From Leptoclinus maculatus (taxonomy: Eukaryota; Chordata; Actinopteri; Perciformes; Stichaeidae), in assembly GCA_032191485.1 (NCBI GenBank), contig JAVDOI010000123.1, positions 1 to 64,000 of the forward strand: 64,000 bases of DNA. Reading direction: 5' to 3'. Made by a program: the position numbers and the translations under genes. Positions within the stretch are counted from its first letter, which is position 1. Every line of letters starts with the position of its first letter. The notes under the pieces were generated by a model. The model ran no database searches and was not told where the DNA came from. It saw only the letters and a list, made by a program, of their open reading frames with translations. Positions 1 through 11,411 of this stretch are shown here, piece by piece.

Positions 1-5
1 TACAG

Positions 6-662
6 GGGGATACACAGCTGTCGCTGTGCCTCTGGAGGGAGGTGTCGGTGGACAAAAAGCTGCAGATTGGGGCACGGATGAAAGTGTCCCACCTGAAAGC
101 TCCTCAGTCGGACTACGGGCTGCAGCTGCAGTCCACCAACTTCACAACAATCGAGGTCGCCCTACTTGGTTGTTGCTGTTGTATTCATTATTACATTTTT
201 AAAAAGATTGACATTCATTTTTTAGACTAATTTCTTTACATAATCACATCTTCAAAATACAAACAGCGAAGTCTGCTGAAGTGATGTTGTGAATTTATTC
301 TATGTAAATAAAATATATTTGAAGTGACATTAAAAAAACAAATATGAACAAAGTGAATAAGCAACGCACGGGCTAGGTAGATTATTTGGATTTTAAAAAA
401 TGTTAAGGAGTAGCTACATTGATGTTTGGGTGATTTGTGACAGAGGATATCTAACAGAAGGTAACGTGATGTCTGTTTCTCTCGACAGGAGGTCAGCTCA
501 GATGACGTGGTGGGCGCTTTCGGGGTGATGGACGTTGAGGGTGAGCCAGGCAGCCTGAACCTCCTGCTGGATGACGGCCGGACCGTCATCATTACAGAGG
601 CTCTGTGGACCCCCATAGAACCCTTACTACTCAATCCCCTACTCGGGGAACCACGTCACTAA
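6..662 (+). CDS. RPA1-like OB-fold protein, last two exons, truncated variant (left copy)
   Basis: These are the last two coding exons of the gene that is complete at 32832-34655; earlier exons lie outside the window. The first (about 6-155) follows an acceptor ending in TACAG and encodes an OB-fold strand series (GDTQLSLCLWREVSV). The second starts at 489 after CTCGACAG. A 20-nt deletion relative to the other copy, near 643, shifts the frame. The stop is then TAA at 660-662, and the last 17 residues are replaced by a five-residue tail. Substitutions against the right copy cluster in this last exon (D to Y in the upstream exon; V to I, L to I and L to P here), whereas the 330-bp intron differs by only one base of indel. 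The lost C-terminal strand may destabilise the fold; that is inference. Confidence 0.6.
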
Positions 663-2400
663 AGTAACTGTAGAATAGTTCACTGTTGTTCACATGTTTC
701 TTTATTTGTATTCATATTTGTAATGTATTTGTTATTTTGTATTCAGGGTTTCATTACGTTGTTATTTTTGACGGTTCATATTCAAATGTTTTGATGTGTT
801 TAAGTGTTTTATGTTAAATTGCATTAAATTACTCTGCCTTTGTAATGGTGTGCATTGTTTCACGTAAACTTCATTTTTGATTTTAAATGCTGTGACTTAT
901 TTTCTAAAGATGTTTATTATATGCGTCTGAGTCAAGCCGGGTCCGCAGAGCATGTTGGAGAACCAAGAGGAGGGCAGGAGGTCTGCGGGGTCCGTGCCCG
1001 CGGCAGAGTGCCAGCCATCGGCAAAATACATCCAAGCAACACATTAATATAATAATACACACATGTAATTATAGTCAGATCTATCGTGCTCTAGATAGGA
1101 CCTGTTCATTTGGACATTCACACAGTCGATGATTTATAGCCATTATAATGGTAATACATCGTAAATAATAGTACTTTCTGCATTCGGCAGCTTCAAGGTG
1201 TTTCTTTTAGCCTAGATTAGGCTACGTGTTTTACTTCTTCGTAGGCTGTCATACTCTCCGTTTGTAAAACGAGACTGTGATTCACTGAACCTATATCGCC
1301 TACATACAGATTTCACCACTTATGTATCATAGTTGTCAGTTATTCTGCCTCTGTTTATTCTCTGTTTAGGATTAACGAACAATCCAATTTGCTCGGTTTT
1401 TTGGTTGATTCTCTCTGTTGTGTCAAGTAGTTTTCTTTTATTTCATTTAGTTTAATCCACATATCGGCCGCAGGGCGCTGGGCAACGCTTCAGCAGCGTT
1501 TAAACGGAAAAGCGCTCCGAGCTCCGAGGGCTGTTTTCTAATGTTTCTATGACAACAATATCTTGACAACATGTCGCCACTCTAACCACAGTTGTATGAT
1601 AGACTAGCATCGCTCCTTTGCTTTGTATGATCTATTTGGGCCACTATCTATTTGTTTTACATTGTTGCTTCACCGTTAGCTTTAAACGGAGGAATCTCTG
1701 CTTCATATGGACGATAGATGAGCTCGTCACCTCTCTGAAAGCCGTAACGTTAGAGTAAGGCGAGACAAGGGTTACGGTAATAAAAACACAACAATCAATG
1801 GCAATATTCAAAGTCCGTCCAGACAATCTGCTCCTAAAAATAGGGGTTTCTGTCTTTGTTATGATAGTTTATCCCGAAAAATAAAGTTTAGGGTCACAAT
1901 ATCAGTCATCGCTAGCACTACTAATATGAGTCCTGCAGCGACAACAAGCAGTCAATTACAGGATCAAAGGTGTTGAGTGAAACAAATTCCTAATCAACTT
2001 CGGTTAATATGACAATAAATTATTAAATAATGATGAAACTATTGGTAAACCATTTTTAACTATGCATTATTATTTGCATTGCTGCAACTATCACAGAAGC
2101 AATAGGCATTTAAGCTTAAAGCAGAATATGACAACAAACTCAGGACAATATTTGATCATGTTCAAAAAACAGGAATACATAATAATTTAGCTATTATGTG
2201 GAATTTAAATTGATTTATTAATTAAAATACACTTCTTTTTGTCAAGTCCAAGGTTTGTTTTGTCTTCTGGAAGGTGCTTCCTTCTTAATGACGAAACAGA
2301 CAGAGTTACATTAAATAGCCAAACAAAGCTATATGATTGAGTGTACTTGCTTTTTGCATTGCTTATGCTATTTGAGAGTCTAAGGACAGAGGGTGTAATT
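663..2400. other. AT-rich spacer without recognisable gene (left copy)
   Basis: Nothing coding is recognised. The stretch holds the probable 3' untranslated region of the OB-fold gene and, near 1137, the uninterrupted site TTATAGCCATTA. At that site the LTR retrotransposon sits in the other copy. The rest is non-repetitive AT-rich DNA. Confidence 0.5.
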
Positions 2401-2429
2401 TGTTGTACAGATAATAAATAAAAAAGATT

Positions 2430-2632
2430 TGAGACAGACAGAGACAGACAGAGAGAGAGAGACAAAGAAATAAAGAAAGACAGAGAGGGAGAGAGACAGA
2501 ATGAGAGACAGAGAGCGAGACAAGGAGAGAGAGGTACAGACAGATAAAGAGAGAGAGCCAGAATGACAGACAAAAAGAGAGATAAATAGAGACAGAAGAG
2601 CGAGAAGGAATGAGAGACAGAAAGATACAGAG

Positions 2633-2670
<38 letters not shown>

Positions 2671-2735
2671 GAGAGAGAGACAGAGAGAGAGAAAGACAGA
2701 AAGAGAGAGAGAGACAGACAGAGAGAGAATGTTGA
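2430..2735. repeat. (GAGA/GACA)n simple repeat
   Basis: Purine-rich tract of GAGA and GACAGA words. Its reverse strand reads through in all frames as Ser/Leu/Cys/Val-rich peptides, which are artefacts of the repeat. Confidence 0.9.
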
Positions 2736-2744
2736 AGCCTGTCA

Positions 2745-2886
2745 GCAGTAGTGATATTTGTAGTCGTAGTAGTAGAAGTTGTAGTTGTATTAGAAGTATT
2801 ATTAGGAGTAGAAGTATTAGTAGCATTAGAATAAGTACTTGTAGTAGCAGTAGTGATATTTGTAGTAGCAGTAGTAGTAGAAGTTA
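2745..2886. repeat. (GTA/AGT)n trinucleotide repeat
   Basis: Degenerate GTAGTAGAAGT-type triplet repeat following the GACA tract; the same motif recurs at 6210, 7450, 11720 and 13440. Confidence 0.85.
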
Positions 2887-2930
2887 GCATTTCAGTTAGA
2901 ATTCATTCTATGGGGCTTTTATTTTGAAAT

Positions 2931-2954
2931 GGGGTGTGGGGGGGGGGGGGGGGC
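2931..2954. repeat. Long G homopolymer
   Basis: GGGGTGTGG leads into an almost uninterrupted run of about 18 G. It is the first of many such runs in the block and likely hard to sequence, so its exact length is unreliable. Confidence 0.85.
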
Positions 2955-3064
2955 AGAAGGGGAGAGGAGACAGGATCATAATGTTAGATAAACACAAACA
3001 GGTTGCTAAATGACAGGTTTCATCACAAGCATTTCAGTTAGAATTCATTCTGTGGGGCTTTTAT

Positions 3065-3073
3065 TTTAATATG

Positions 3074-3116
<43 letters not shown>

Positions 3117-4283
3117 GGGGAGGGGGGGGTCCTCTAAAGATCTCTAAGACCTGAATGAGAGAGAGAGACAGAGAGATAGAGGGAGAGGAGTGTGTGTGTG
3201 GGGGGGAGTCCTCTAAAGATCTCTAAAACCTGAATGAGAGAGAGACACAGAGAGATAGAGGGAGAGCAGTGTGTGTGTGGGGGGGGGGGGGGAGTCCTCT
3301 AAAGATCTCTAAGACCTGAATGAGAGAGAGACACAGAGAGATAGAGGGAGAGGAGTGTGTGTGTGGGGGGGGGGAGTCCTCTAAAGATCTCTAAAACCTG
3401 AATGAGAGAGAGAGACACAGAGAGATAGAGGGAGAGTAGTGTGTGTGTGTGGGGGGGGGGAGTCCTCTAAAGATCTCTAAGACCTGAATGAGAGAGAGAG
3501 ACACAGAGAGATAGAGGGAGAGTAGTGTGTGTGTGGGGGGGGGGGGAGTCCTCTAAAGATCTCTAAGACCTGAATGAGAGAGAGACACAGAGAGATAGAG
3601 GGAGAGGAGTGTGTGTGTGGGGGGGAGTCCTCTAAAGATCTCTAAGACCTGAATGAGAGAGAGACACAGAGAGATAGAGGGAGAGGAGTGTGTGTGTGGG
3701 GGGGGGGAGTCCTCTAAAGATCTCTAAAACCTGAATGAGAGAGAGAGACACAGAGAGATAGAGGGAGAGTAGTGTGTGTGTGTGGGGGGGGGGAGTCCTC
3801 TAAAGATCTCTAAGACCTGAATGAGAGAGAGAGACACAGAGAGATAGAGGGAGAGTAGTGTGTGTGTGGGGGGGGGGGAGTCCTCTAAAGATCTCTAAGA
3901 CCTGAATGAGAGAGAGACACAGAGAGATAGAGGGAGAGGAGTGTGTGTGTGGGGGGGAGTCCTCTAAATATCTCTAAGACCTGAATGAGAGAGAGACACA
4001 GAGAGATAGAGGGAGAGGAGTGTGTGTGTGGGGGGGAGTCCTCTAAAGATCTCTAAGACCTGAATGAGAGAGAGACACAGAGAGATAGAGGGAGAGGAGT
4101 GTGTGTGTGGGGGGGAGTCCTCTAAATATCTCTAAGACCTGAATGAGAGAGAGACACAGAGAGATAGAGGGAGAGGAGTGTGTGTGGCGGGGGGGGAGTC
4201 CTCTAAAGATCTCTAAGACCTGAATGAGAGAGAGACACAGAGAGATAGAGGGAGAGGAGTGTGTGTGTGTGTGTGTGTGCGCG
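3065..4283. repeat. G-rich minisatellite, about 14 units of 79-88 bp (left copy)
   Basis: Each unit reads AGTCCTCTAAAGATCTCTAA, then GACCTGAATGAGAGAGAGAC, then CACAGAGAGATAGAGGGAGA, then a (GT)n stretch and a G run of 6-13. Units start near 3130, 3209, 3295, 3378, 3463, 3549, 3628, 3708, 3796, 3877, 3959, 4038, 4117 and 4199. Variation is mainly in the GT and G tract lengths, with AAAGATCT/AAATATCT and AAGACC/AAAACC alternatives that recur in blocks of several units. That pattern points to multi-unit duplications. Units with one to six repeats recur at 6460, 7685-8030, 11965-12120 and in the right copy. Confidence 0.92.
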
Positions 4284-5575
4284 TTTGTGTCTCAGTGCCT
4301 CTGTGTGTTTATCAACACTAATGAGCTCATATGAACACCTGTGTGAGAGATTAGAGTGAACAGTGATTTTCAACAAAACTACCTGTCAAACATATGCCCT
4401 TCATACCAAAACCATGAGACTAATCAATAAAATATGGATACCGTGAGAGAGATAAGACTCTGCCAAACGCGGTAAAGTGATTTTTATGTTTGTGGTATTA
4501 AAAATGTGAGCTACAGCGCAAGATACAAAACTGGTACCGTCTGCTTTCTTTGAGGAATTAGTGGTCAGATTTAACATGGAGTCTAATGGAGCAGTTGGTT
4601 GGAGTTCATGTCACTCTAAGGCTCCCTGAACCAAATGTGTAAGTCTGTGGGATTCCACAGTCAGTTTTTTAGGACAAGGACAAGATTAGCTACTTTTACA
4701 TCCAGAAATTATGCATGAAGAGTGAAAATTGTGGAGTCGGTGGCAAAAGACAAATCTTTTTTTCATAAGAATTTATAGCTCCTCTTCACTCTAGCGCTGA
4801 CATCACGCACTCTAAGCAGCGCAATACACACCCATTATAAAGTTAGAAAAGGACTGAAAAATCATAAAAGTAAAAATGCTACAGTTCAAAAAGTATAAAA
4901 GATATCAACAAGCTGAATCATTCAGCAATAGTTAAGGATTTTCTCAACATTTGAAAGTTGAAATGGTTTCTGTAGCTGAAAGTATGAGGAAGATGAAGGA
5001 TTTGAAAGTTTAAAAAGTTTAAGAGGATTTGAACATTTTCTCCATAGAAACCCATTCAAAATAAAAATTGCAAAAAGCTTAATAATTCAAAAAGTTTAAA
5101 GATTATAAATATGAAGAGACATAGCACACATGAGCTGAAATAGCTGAACATTTTGATAGTTGAACGGTTTCTGTAGCTTAAAAATTGTGGAAGGAGAAGC
5201 GTTGCAAAATACGTACGGAAGAAATATAATAAGAAGAATAAAGATTTGAAGAACAATACTTGGAATGCTTAAAAGCATTCCAACAATAAAGATTTGAAGA
5301 ACAATACTTGGAATGCTTAAAAGCATTCCAACAACTAGAAAATGCATTTCCTGCTGAAAATGCGTTGGAATGCTGAAAGCTGAAATTAATTGTAAAAAAA
5401 TTGCTAAAAATTAAGAAATGGGAGACTACCTGTCTGAAAAATGTTGAAGCCTGAAAGCATTTAAACTGCACTGCTGAAAACCCTTCTAGTTGAAATGTCT
5501 AACTATGATGTCTGTAGCTGAAAGTATGAGGAAGGAGAAGGCTTTGAAAGTTGAAGAAGTTTAATCCATGAGGCT
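4284..5575. repeat. Higher-order repeat block, unit 1 (left copy)
   Basis: About 1.3 kb of AT-rich, non-coding sequence starting at CTCAGTGCCTCTGTGTGT and ending with a run of TTGAAAG/AGTTTAA words. It recurs almost unchanged at about 8048-9350 and 12133-13395, with anchor ATGAGACT at 4414, 8176 and 12262. It contains a tandem pair of a 48-bp unit with the palindrome GGAATGCTTAAAAGCATTCC (5260-5332). The open frames of 60-100 codons on the reverse strand are conserved only because the repeat is; they lack any domain signature. Confidence 0.88.
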
Positions 5576-7829
5576 TTTTCATTTTGAAAGGGTGGGGCTG
5601 GGTGGGGAGAGAGGAGACAGAATCAGAATGTATGAAACACACAGAGGTTATTAAATGACAGTCTTCATCACAAGCATTTCAGTTAGAATTCATTCTGTGG
5701 GGCTTTTATTTTAAAATGCTGTGTGTGTGTGTATGTGTGGTGGGGGGGGGGGGGCGATAAAAAGTCCTCTAAGACCTCAATGACTGTATGAGAGAGAGAC
5801 ACACAGAGAGAGAGACAGAGACAGACACACAGAGAGACAGGCAGAGACAGACAAACAGACACAGAGAGAGAGAGAGAGACAGAGAAAGACAGAAAGAGAG
5901 AGAGAGAGACAGAGAGAGAGAATGTTGAAGGCCGAAAGCATTTAAACTGCACTGCTGAAAACCCTTCTAGTTGAAATGTCTAACTATGGTGTCTGTAGCT
6001 GAAAGTATGAGGAAGAAGAAGGCTTTGAAAGTTCAAGTTTAACAGGATTTGAAGATTTTCTCCATAGACATCCCATTAAATAAAAATAGCTAAAAGCTTA
6101 ATAATTCAAAGTTTAAAGATTAAAGATATGGAAAGTCATATCACCTCTCTCCTGAAAGCTGAACATTTTGATATTTGAACGGTTTCTGTAGCTTAAAAAA
6201 ACTGTCAGCAGTAGTGATATTTGTAGTAGTAGAAGTTAGCATTTCAGTTAGAATTCATTCTGTGGGGCTTTTATTTTGAAATGGGGTGTGGGGGGGGGGG
6301 GAGGAAGAAGGGGAGAGGAGACAGGATCATAATCTTAGATTAACACAAACAGGTTGCTAAATGACAGGTTTCATCACAAGCATTTCAGTTAGAATTCATT
6401 CTGTGGGGCTTTTATTTTAATATGGGGTGTGTGTGTGTGTGTGTGTGTGTGTGGGGGGGTCCTCTAAAGATCTCTAAGACCGGAATGAGAGAGAGACACA
6501 GAGAGATAGAGGGAGAGCAGTGTGTGTGTGAGTGTGTGTGTGTCTCAGTGCCTCTGTGTGTTTATCAACACTAACTAGAAAATGCATTTCCTGCTGAAAA
6601 TGCGTTGGAATGCTGAAAGCTGAAATTAATTGTAAAAAAATTGCTAAAAATTAAGAAATGGGAGACTACCTGTCTGAAAAATGTTGAAGCCTGAAAGCAT
6701 TTAAACTGCACTGCTGAAAACCCTTCTAGTTGAAATGTCTAACTATGATGTCTGTAGCTGAAAGTATGAGGAAGAAGAAGGCTTTGAAAGTTGAAGAAGT
6801 TTAATCCATGAGGCTTTTATTTTGAAAGGGTGGGGCTGGGTGGGGAGAGAGGAGACAGAATCAGAATGTATGAAACACACAGAGGTTATTAAATGACAGT
6901 CTTCATCACAAGCATTTCAGTTAGAATACATTCTGTGGGGCTTTTATTTTAAAATGGTGTGTGTGTATGTGTGGTGGGGGGGGGGATAAAAAGTCCTCTA
7001 AGACCTCAATGACTGTATGAGAGAGAGACACACAGAGAGAGAGAAAGAGACAGACACACAGAGAGACAGACAGACAGAGACAGACAAACAGACAGAGAGA
7101 GAGAGAGAGACAGAGAAAGACAGAAAGAGAGAGAGAGAGACAGAGAGAGAGAGAATGTTGAAGCCTGAAAGCATTTAAACTGCACTGCTGAAAACCCTTC
7201 TAGTTGAAATGTCTAACTATGGTGTCTGTAGCTGAAAGTATGAGGAAGAAGAAGGCTTTGAAAGTTCAAGTTTAACAGGATTTGAAGATGTTCTCCATAG
7301 ACATCCCATTAAATAAAAATAGCTAAAAGCTTAATAATTCAAAGTTTAAAGATTAAAGATATGAAAAGTCATATCACCCCTCTCCTGAAAGCTGAACATT
7401 TTGATATTTGAACGGTTTCTATAGCTTAAAAAAACTGTCAGCAGTAGTGATATTTGTAGTAGTAGAAGTTAGCACTTCAGTCAGAATTTATTATATGGGG
7501 CTTTTATTTTGAAATGGTATGTGGGGGGGGGGGGGCAGACGGGGAGAGGAGACAGGATCATAATCTTAGATAAACACAAACAGGTTGCTAAATGACAGGT
7601 TTCATCACAAGCATTTCAGTTAGAATTCATTCTGTGGGGCTTTTATTTTAATATGGGGTGTGTGTGTGTGGGGGGGGTGGGGGGGAGTCCTCTAAAGATC
7701 TCTAAGACCTGAATGAGAGAGAGACACAGAGAGATAGAGGGAGGAGTGTGTGTGTGTGTGTGGGGGGGGGGGTCCTCTAAAGATCTCTAAGACCTGAATG
7801 AGAGAGAGACACAGAGAGATAGAGGGAGA

Positions 7830-7865
<36 letters not shown>

Positions 7866-7928
7866 GGGGAGTCCTCTAAAGATCTCTAAGACCTGAATGA
7901 GAGAGAGACACAGAGAGATAGAGGGAGA

Positions 7929-7964
<36 letters not shown>

Positions 7965-8047
7965 GGGGAGTCCTCTAAAGATCTCTAAGACCTGAATGAG
8001 AGAGAGACACAGAGAGATAGAGGGAGAGGAGTGTGTGTGTGTGTGTG
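5576..8047. repeat. Higher-order repeat interior, with internally deleted unit
   Basis: A mosaic of the same modules: G-run plus (GA)n at 5720-5920, an AATGTTGAAG...CTGTCAGCAG module at 5924-6215, a single G-rich minisatellite unit at 6460, then a deleted copy of the 1.3-kb block at 6540-6830. In the deleted copy TTTATCAACACTA jumps straight to ACTAGAAAATGC, removing about 1 kb. A second (GA)n tract (7020-7155), a second AATGTTGAAG module and four more G-rich units (7685-8030) follow. Confidence 0.85.
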
Positions 8048-9700
8048 TGTCTCTCAGTGCCTCTGTGTGTTTATCAACACTAATGAGCTCATATGAACAC
8101 CTGTGTGAGAGATTAGAGTGAACAGTGATTTTCAACAAAACTACCTGTCAAACATATGCCCTTCATACCAAAACCATGAGACTAATCAATAAAATATGGA
8201 TACCGTGAGAGAGATAAGACTCTGCCAAACGCGGTAAAGTGATTTTTATGTTTGTGGTGTTAAAAATGTGAGCTACAGCGCAAGATACAAAACTGGTACC
8301 GTCTGCTTTCTTTGAGGAATTAGTGGTCAGATTTAACATGGAGTCTAATGGAGCAGTTGGTTGGAGTTCATGTCGCTCTAAGACTCCCTGAGCCAAATGT
8401 GTAAATCTGTGGGATTCCACAGTCAGTTTTTTACGACAAGGACAAGATTAGCTACTTTTCCATCCAGAAATTATGCATGAAGAGTGAAAATTGTGGAGAC
8501 AGTGGCAAAAGACAAATCTTTTTTTCATAAGAATCTTAAACTGCTCTTCACTCTAGCGCTGACATCACGCACTCTAAGCAGCGCAATACACACACATTAT
8601 AAAGTCAGAAAAGGACTGAAAAATCATAAAAGTAAAAATGCTACAGTTCAAAAAGTATAAAAGATATCAACAAGCTGAATCATTCAGCAATAGTTAAGGA
8701 TTTTCTCAACATTTGAAAGTTGAAATGGTTTCTGTAGCTGAAAGTATGAAGAAGTTGAAGGATTTGAAAGTTTAAAAAGTTTAAGAGGATTTGAACATTT
8801 TCTCCATAGAAACCCATTCAAAATAAAAATTGCAGAAAGCTTAATAATTCAAAAAGTTTAAAGATTAGAAATATGAAGAGACATAGCACACATGAGCTGA
8901 AAGAGCTGAACATTTTGATAGTTGAACGGTTTCTGTAGCTTAAAAATTGTGGAAGGAGAAGCGTTGCAAAATACGTACGGAAGAAATATAATAAAAAGAG
9001 GAATAAAGATTTGAAGAACAATACTTGGAATGCTTAAAAGCATTCCAACAATAAAGATTTGAAGAACAATACTTGGAATGCTTAAAAGCATTCCAACAAC
9101 TAGAAAATGCATTTCCTGCTGAAAATGCGTTGGAATGCTGAAAGCTGAAATTAATTGTAAAAAAATTGGTAAAAATTAAGAAATGGGAGACTACCTGTCT
9201 GAAAAATGTTGAAGCCTGAAAGCATTTAAACTGCACTGCTGAAAACCCTTCTAGTTGAAATGTCTAACTATGATGTCTGTAGCTGAAAGTATGAGGAAGA
9301 AGAAGGCTTTGAAAGTTGAAGAAGTTTAATCCATGAGGCTTTTATTTTGAAAGGGTGGGGCTGGGTGGGGAGAGAGGAGACAGAATCAGAATGTATGAAA
9401 CACACAGAGGTTATTAAATGACAGTCTTCATCACAAGCATTTCAGTTAGAATTCATTCTGTGGGGCTTTTATTTTAAAATGGTGTGTCTGTGTGTGTGTA
9501 TGTGTGGTGGGGGGGGGGGATAAAAAGTCCTCTAAGACCTCAATGACTGTATGAGAGAGAGACACACAGAGAGAGAGACAGAGACAGACACACAGAGAGA
9601 CAGACAGAGAGAGACAAACAGACACACAGAGAGAGAGAGACAGACAAACAGACACAGAGAGAGAGAGAGAGAGACAGAGAAACAGTAAGAGAGAGAGAGA
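8048..9700. repeat. Higher-order repeat block, unit 2 (left copy)
   Basis: Second full copy of the 1.3-kb AT-rich block, followed by the GTGTG/G-run and a (GACAGA)n tract to about 9704. The distance from the anchor in unit 1 is 3762 bp. The 48-bp palindrome-bearing unit is again present twice. No gene is seen. Confidence 0.88.
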
Positions 9701-9939
9701 CAGAAGCTGTGTCCCAATTCAGGGTCTGCATCCTTCGGAGGCTGCATTCGTAGACCGGTTGCGTCACAGCGCTGCGACTAGGCTGTCCCAATTCGCATGT
9801 TTGTTGAAGACTCCTTCAAATTCAGCCGACGAACGCAGCCTTCTGCACCCATTTTCGGAGGATACATCTGATGGAGACTTCGTGGCCCAGCATATCCCAA
9901 GATGCATTGCGTGCCGGTGAAGATTTTATTTGAACCAAC

Positions 9940-9991
9940 ATGGCGGCGATTGATGCGAGAGCTGGAGAAGCGGCAGGATTCACTTTTAAAT
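9940..9991 (+). pseudogene. Short first-exon-like coding remnant inside the TIR transposon
   Basis: The CpG-bearing sequence ATGGCGGCGATTGATGCGAG has a good start context and reads 17 codons into AAAT|GTAAGT, a consensus splice donor. It could be the remnant 5' exon of the parent element's own gene or a captured host exon. Neither a downstream partner exon nor a domain is recognisable. An AATAAA signal lies near 10799. The same sequence is at 49771-49822. Confidence 0.35.
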
Positions 9992-11033
9992 GTAAGTATT
10001 GAGTTTCAACTCACTCGAATGTCACCGATACTAATGTTAAAGCAAAATAAGAGATCTTATAACATCACATGTGTGTTAAAGTGATCCGTTAAGTTACGTG
10101 ACGTTCGTAGCTTACAAGCTAACTAGCGTTAGCCGCAGCGCTATTAGCTGCAGCTCAGCTGTCTGCATCCGACTGTAGTGAGACTTAAAGTAACTTTTAA
10201 TAACTTCACTTTCAAACCTCAGAGGTTGAATAATATCTTACTGATGTTGTGATGGTTTTACAGATGATTTATACTTCATATCATGTACATAAACGGACCA
10301 ACGTGAGCTCAGGTAGACAGGTTGTGAACCTGAAATATCACTTTAAGTCCGGTAACGTTAAGATTAATTACACGAATACACTGAATTTGAGTATTTTGCT
10401 GATTCTGTTCTTGTTGTGTTACAGAGAGCCAGGAGCTGAGGGGAGAACGATGGACAAACATTCAGCAACCGTAGCTTTGAATTAAGACATTAGTCCATTT
10501 GTAATGTCTCCATTTCACCATCCTGTACTTGAGGTTACAGTTACATTAGCTCTCATCCTGTACAAAGCCTTCACTAATAAGACAACCAGTAGATCCTTCT
10601 GATGTGTTAATATTGCTGTCACAGAGATGAAACTGATTTAAAAAATATAAAGAATATGCACATGTTACTGCAAGTTAATAAACACGTTTGCTGACATTTG
10701 TTTTGCTGTTAATATTAACTGTCTTGATTGATTTCCTCTGCCTTAGGATTGATATATATGTATATATATATGTACATGTAAATATGTATGTGTGAATGAA
10801 ATAAAGTTATTGATAAATACATTGTTTTAATTGCAAGAACTATAACTGAAAATGTGTTATTTAACATAGTAACTGATTTAATTAACTGATTATTAATTTA
10901 GAAAAACAATATGAAAATAAACTATGAATGAATTTTTTAATATATGATTAAAAACACTAAACTAAAAACTTCAAAGTATATATACTGAAAATATTTTAGT
11001 TTAATGTATTTATGTGTATATATTTATAATCCT

Positions 11034-11175
11034 GAGCAGGGATTATATATATATATACACACACTATAAATATATATACATATATAATCCTGCTGAGCAG
11101 GTATTATATATATATATATATATATACACACACTATAAATATATATACAGGTATATACACTATAAAAAAAAAGAT

Positions 11176-11206
<31 letters not shown>
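11034..11206. repeat. (TA)n arrays within the TIR transposon
   Basis: Three TA-repeat tracts are separated by ATAATCCTGCTGAGCAGG-like words, forming an internal tandem repeat. They read through as Tyr/Ile-rich peptides, which are not genes. Confidence 0.9.
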
Positions 11207-11208
<2 letters not shown>

Positions 11209-11411
11209 CCTATTGAGCAGGGCGATGGGAGCAGCAAGAGGGGGCGGGGCGAGAACAGCTGTTGACGCAAACAGGAAGTCCTCTGTAGCGTAGGCCGTCT
11301 CATTTCGGAGACCACACGGTCTAGCCTTTGCGGTTTTCAAAGGACGTGGCCCACGTAGACCGTGAAGGCTGGGTCCTCCGAAGGATGCAGACCCTGAATT
11401 GGGACACAGCT

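Larger units (their letters stand above)
9705..11411. mobile_element. Non-autonomous TIR DNA transposon (left copy)
   Basis: The ends are perfect 37-bp terminal inverted repeats beginning AGCTGTGTCCCAATTCAGGG. The flanks carry AGAGACAGA on both sides (9696-9704 and 11412-11420), a candidate 9-bp target duplication, though the flank is itself (GACAGA)n. The same repeat module without the element is seen near 5905-5930. Inside, an ATGGCGGCG start at 9940 opens a 17-codon stretch (MAAIDARAGEAAGFTFK) ending at a GTAAGT donor (9992). Candidate acceptors follow at 10263 and 10424. The interior also holds (TA)n arrays. No transposase is encoded. The superfamily is not certain; a 9-bp duplication would suit a Mutator-like element. 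Confidence 0.8.

Noticed and set aside
2205..2890. Three overlapping reverse-strand open frames of 122-175 codons rich in Ser, Leu, Cys and Val
   Set aside because: They are translations of (GAGACA)n and (GTA)n repeats, open in all frames; the same happens at 5683-5952, 7692-8138, 9446-9791 and in the right copy.
5096..5471. Reverse-strand frames with VGMLLSIPSIVLQIFI repeats as a possible membrane protein
   Set aside because: The frame exists because the 48-bp unit is a multiple of three; it has no proper start context and no conservation beyond the repeat itself.
11014..11265. Tyr/Ile-rich open frames
   Set aside because: They are translations of (TA)n arrays inside the TIR transposon.
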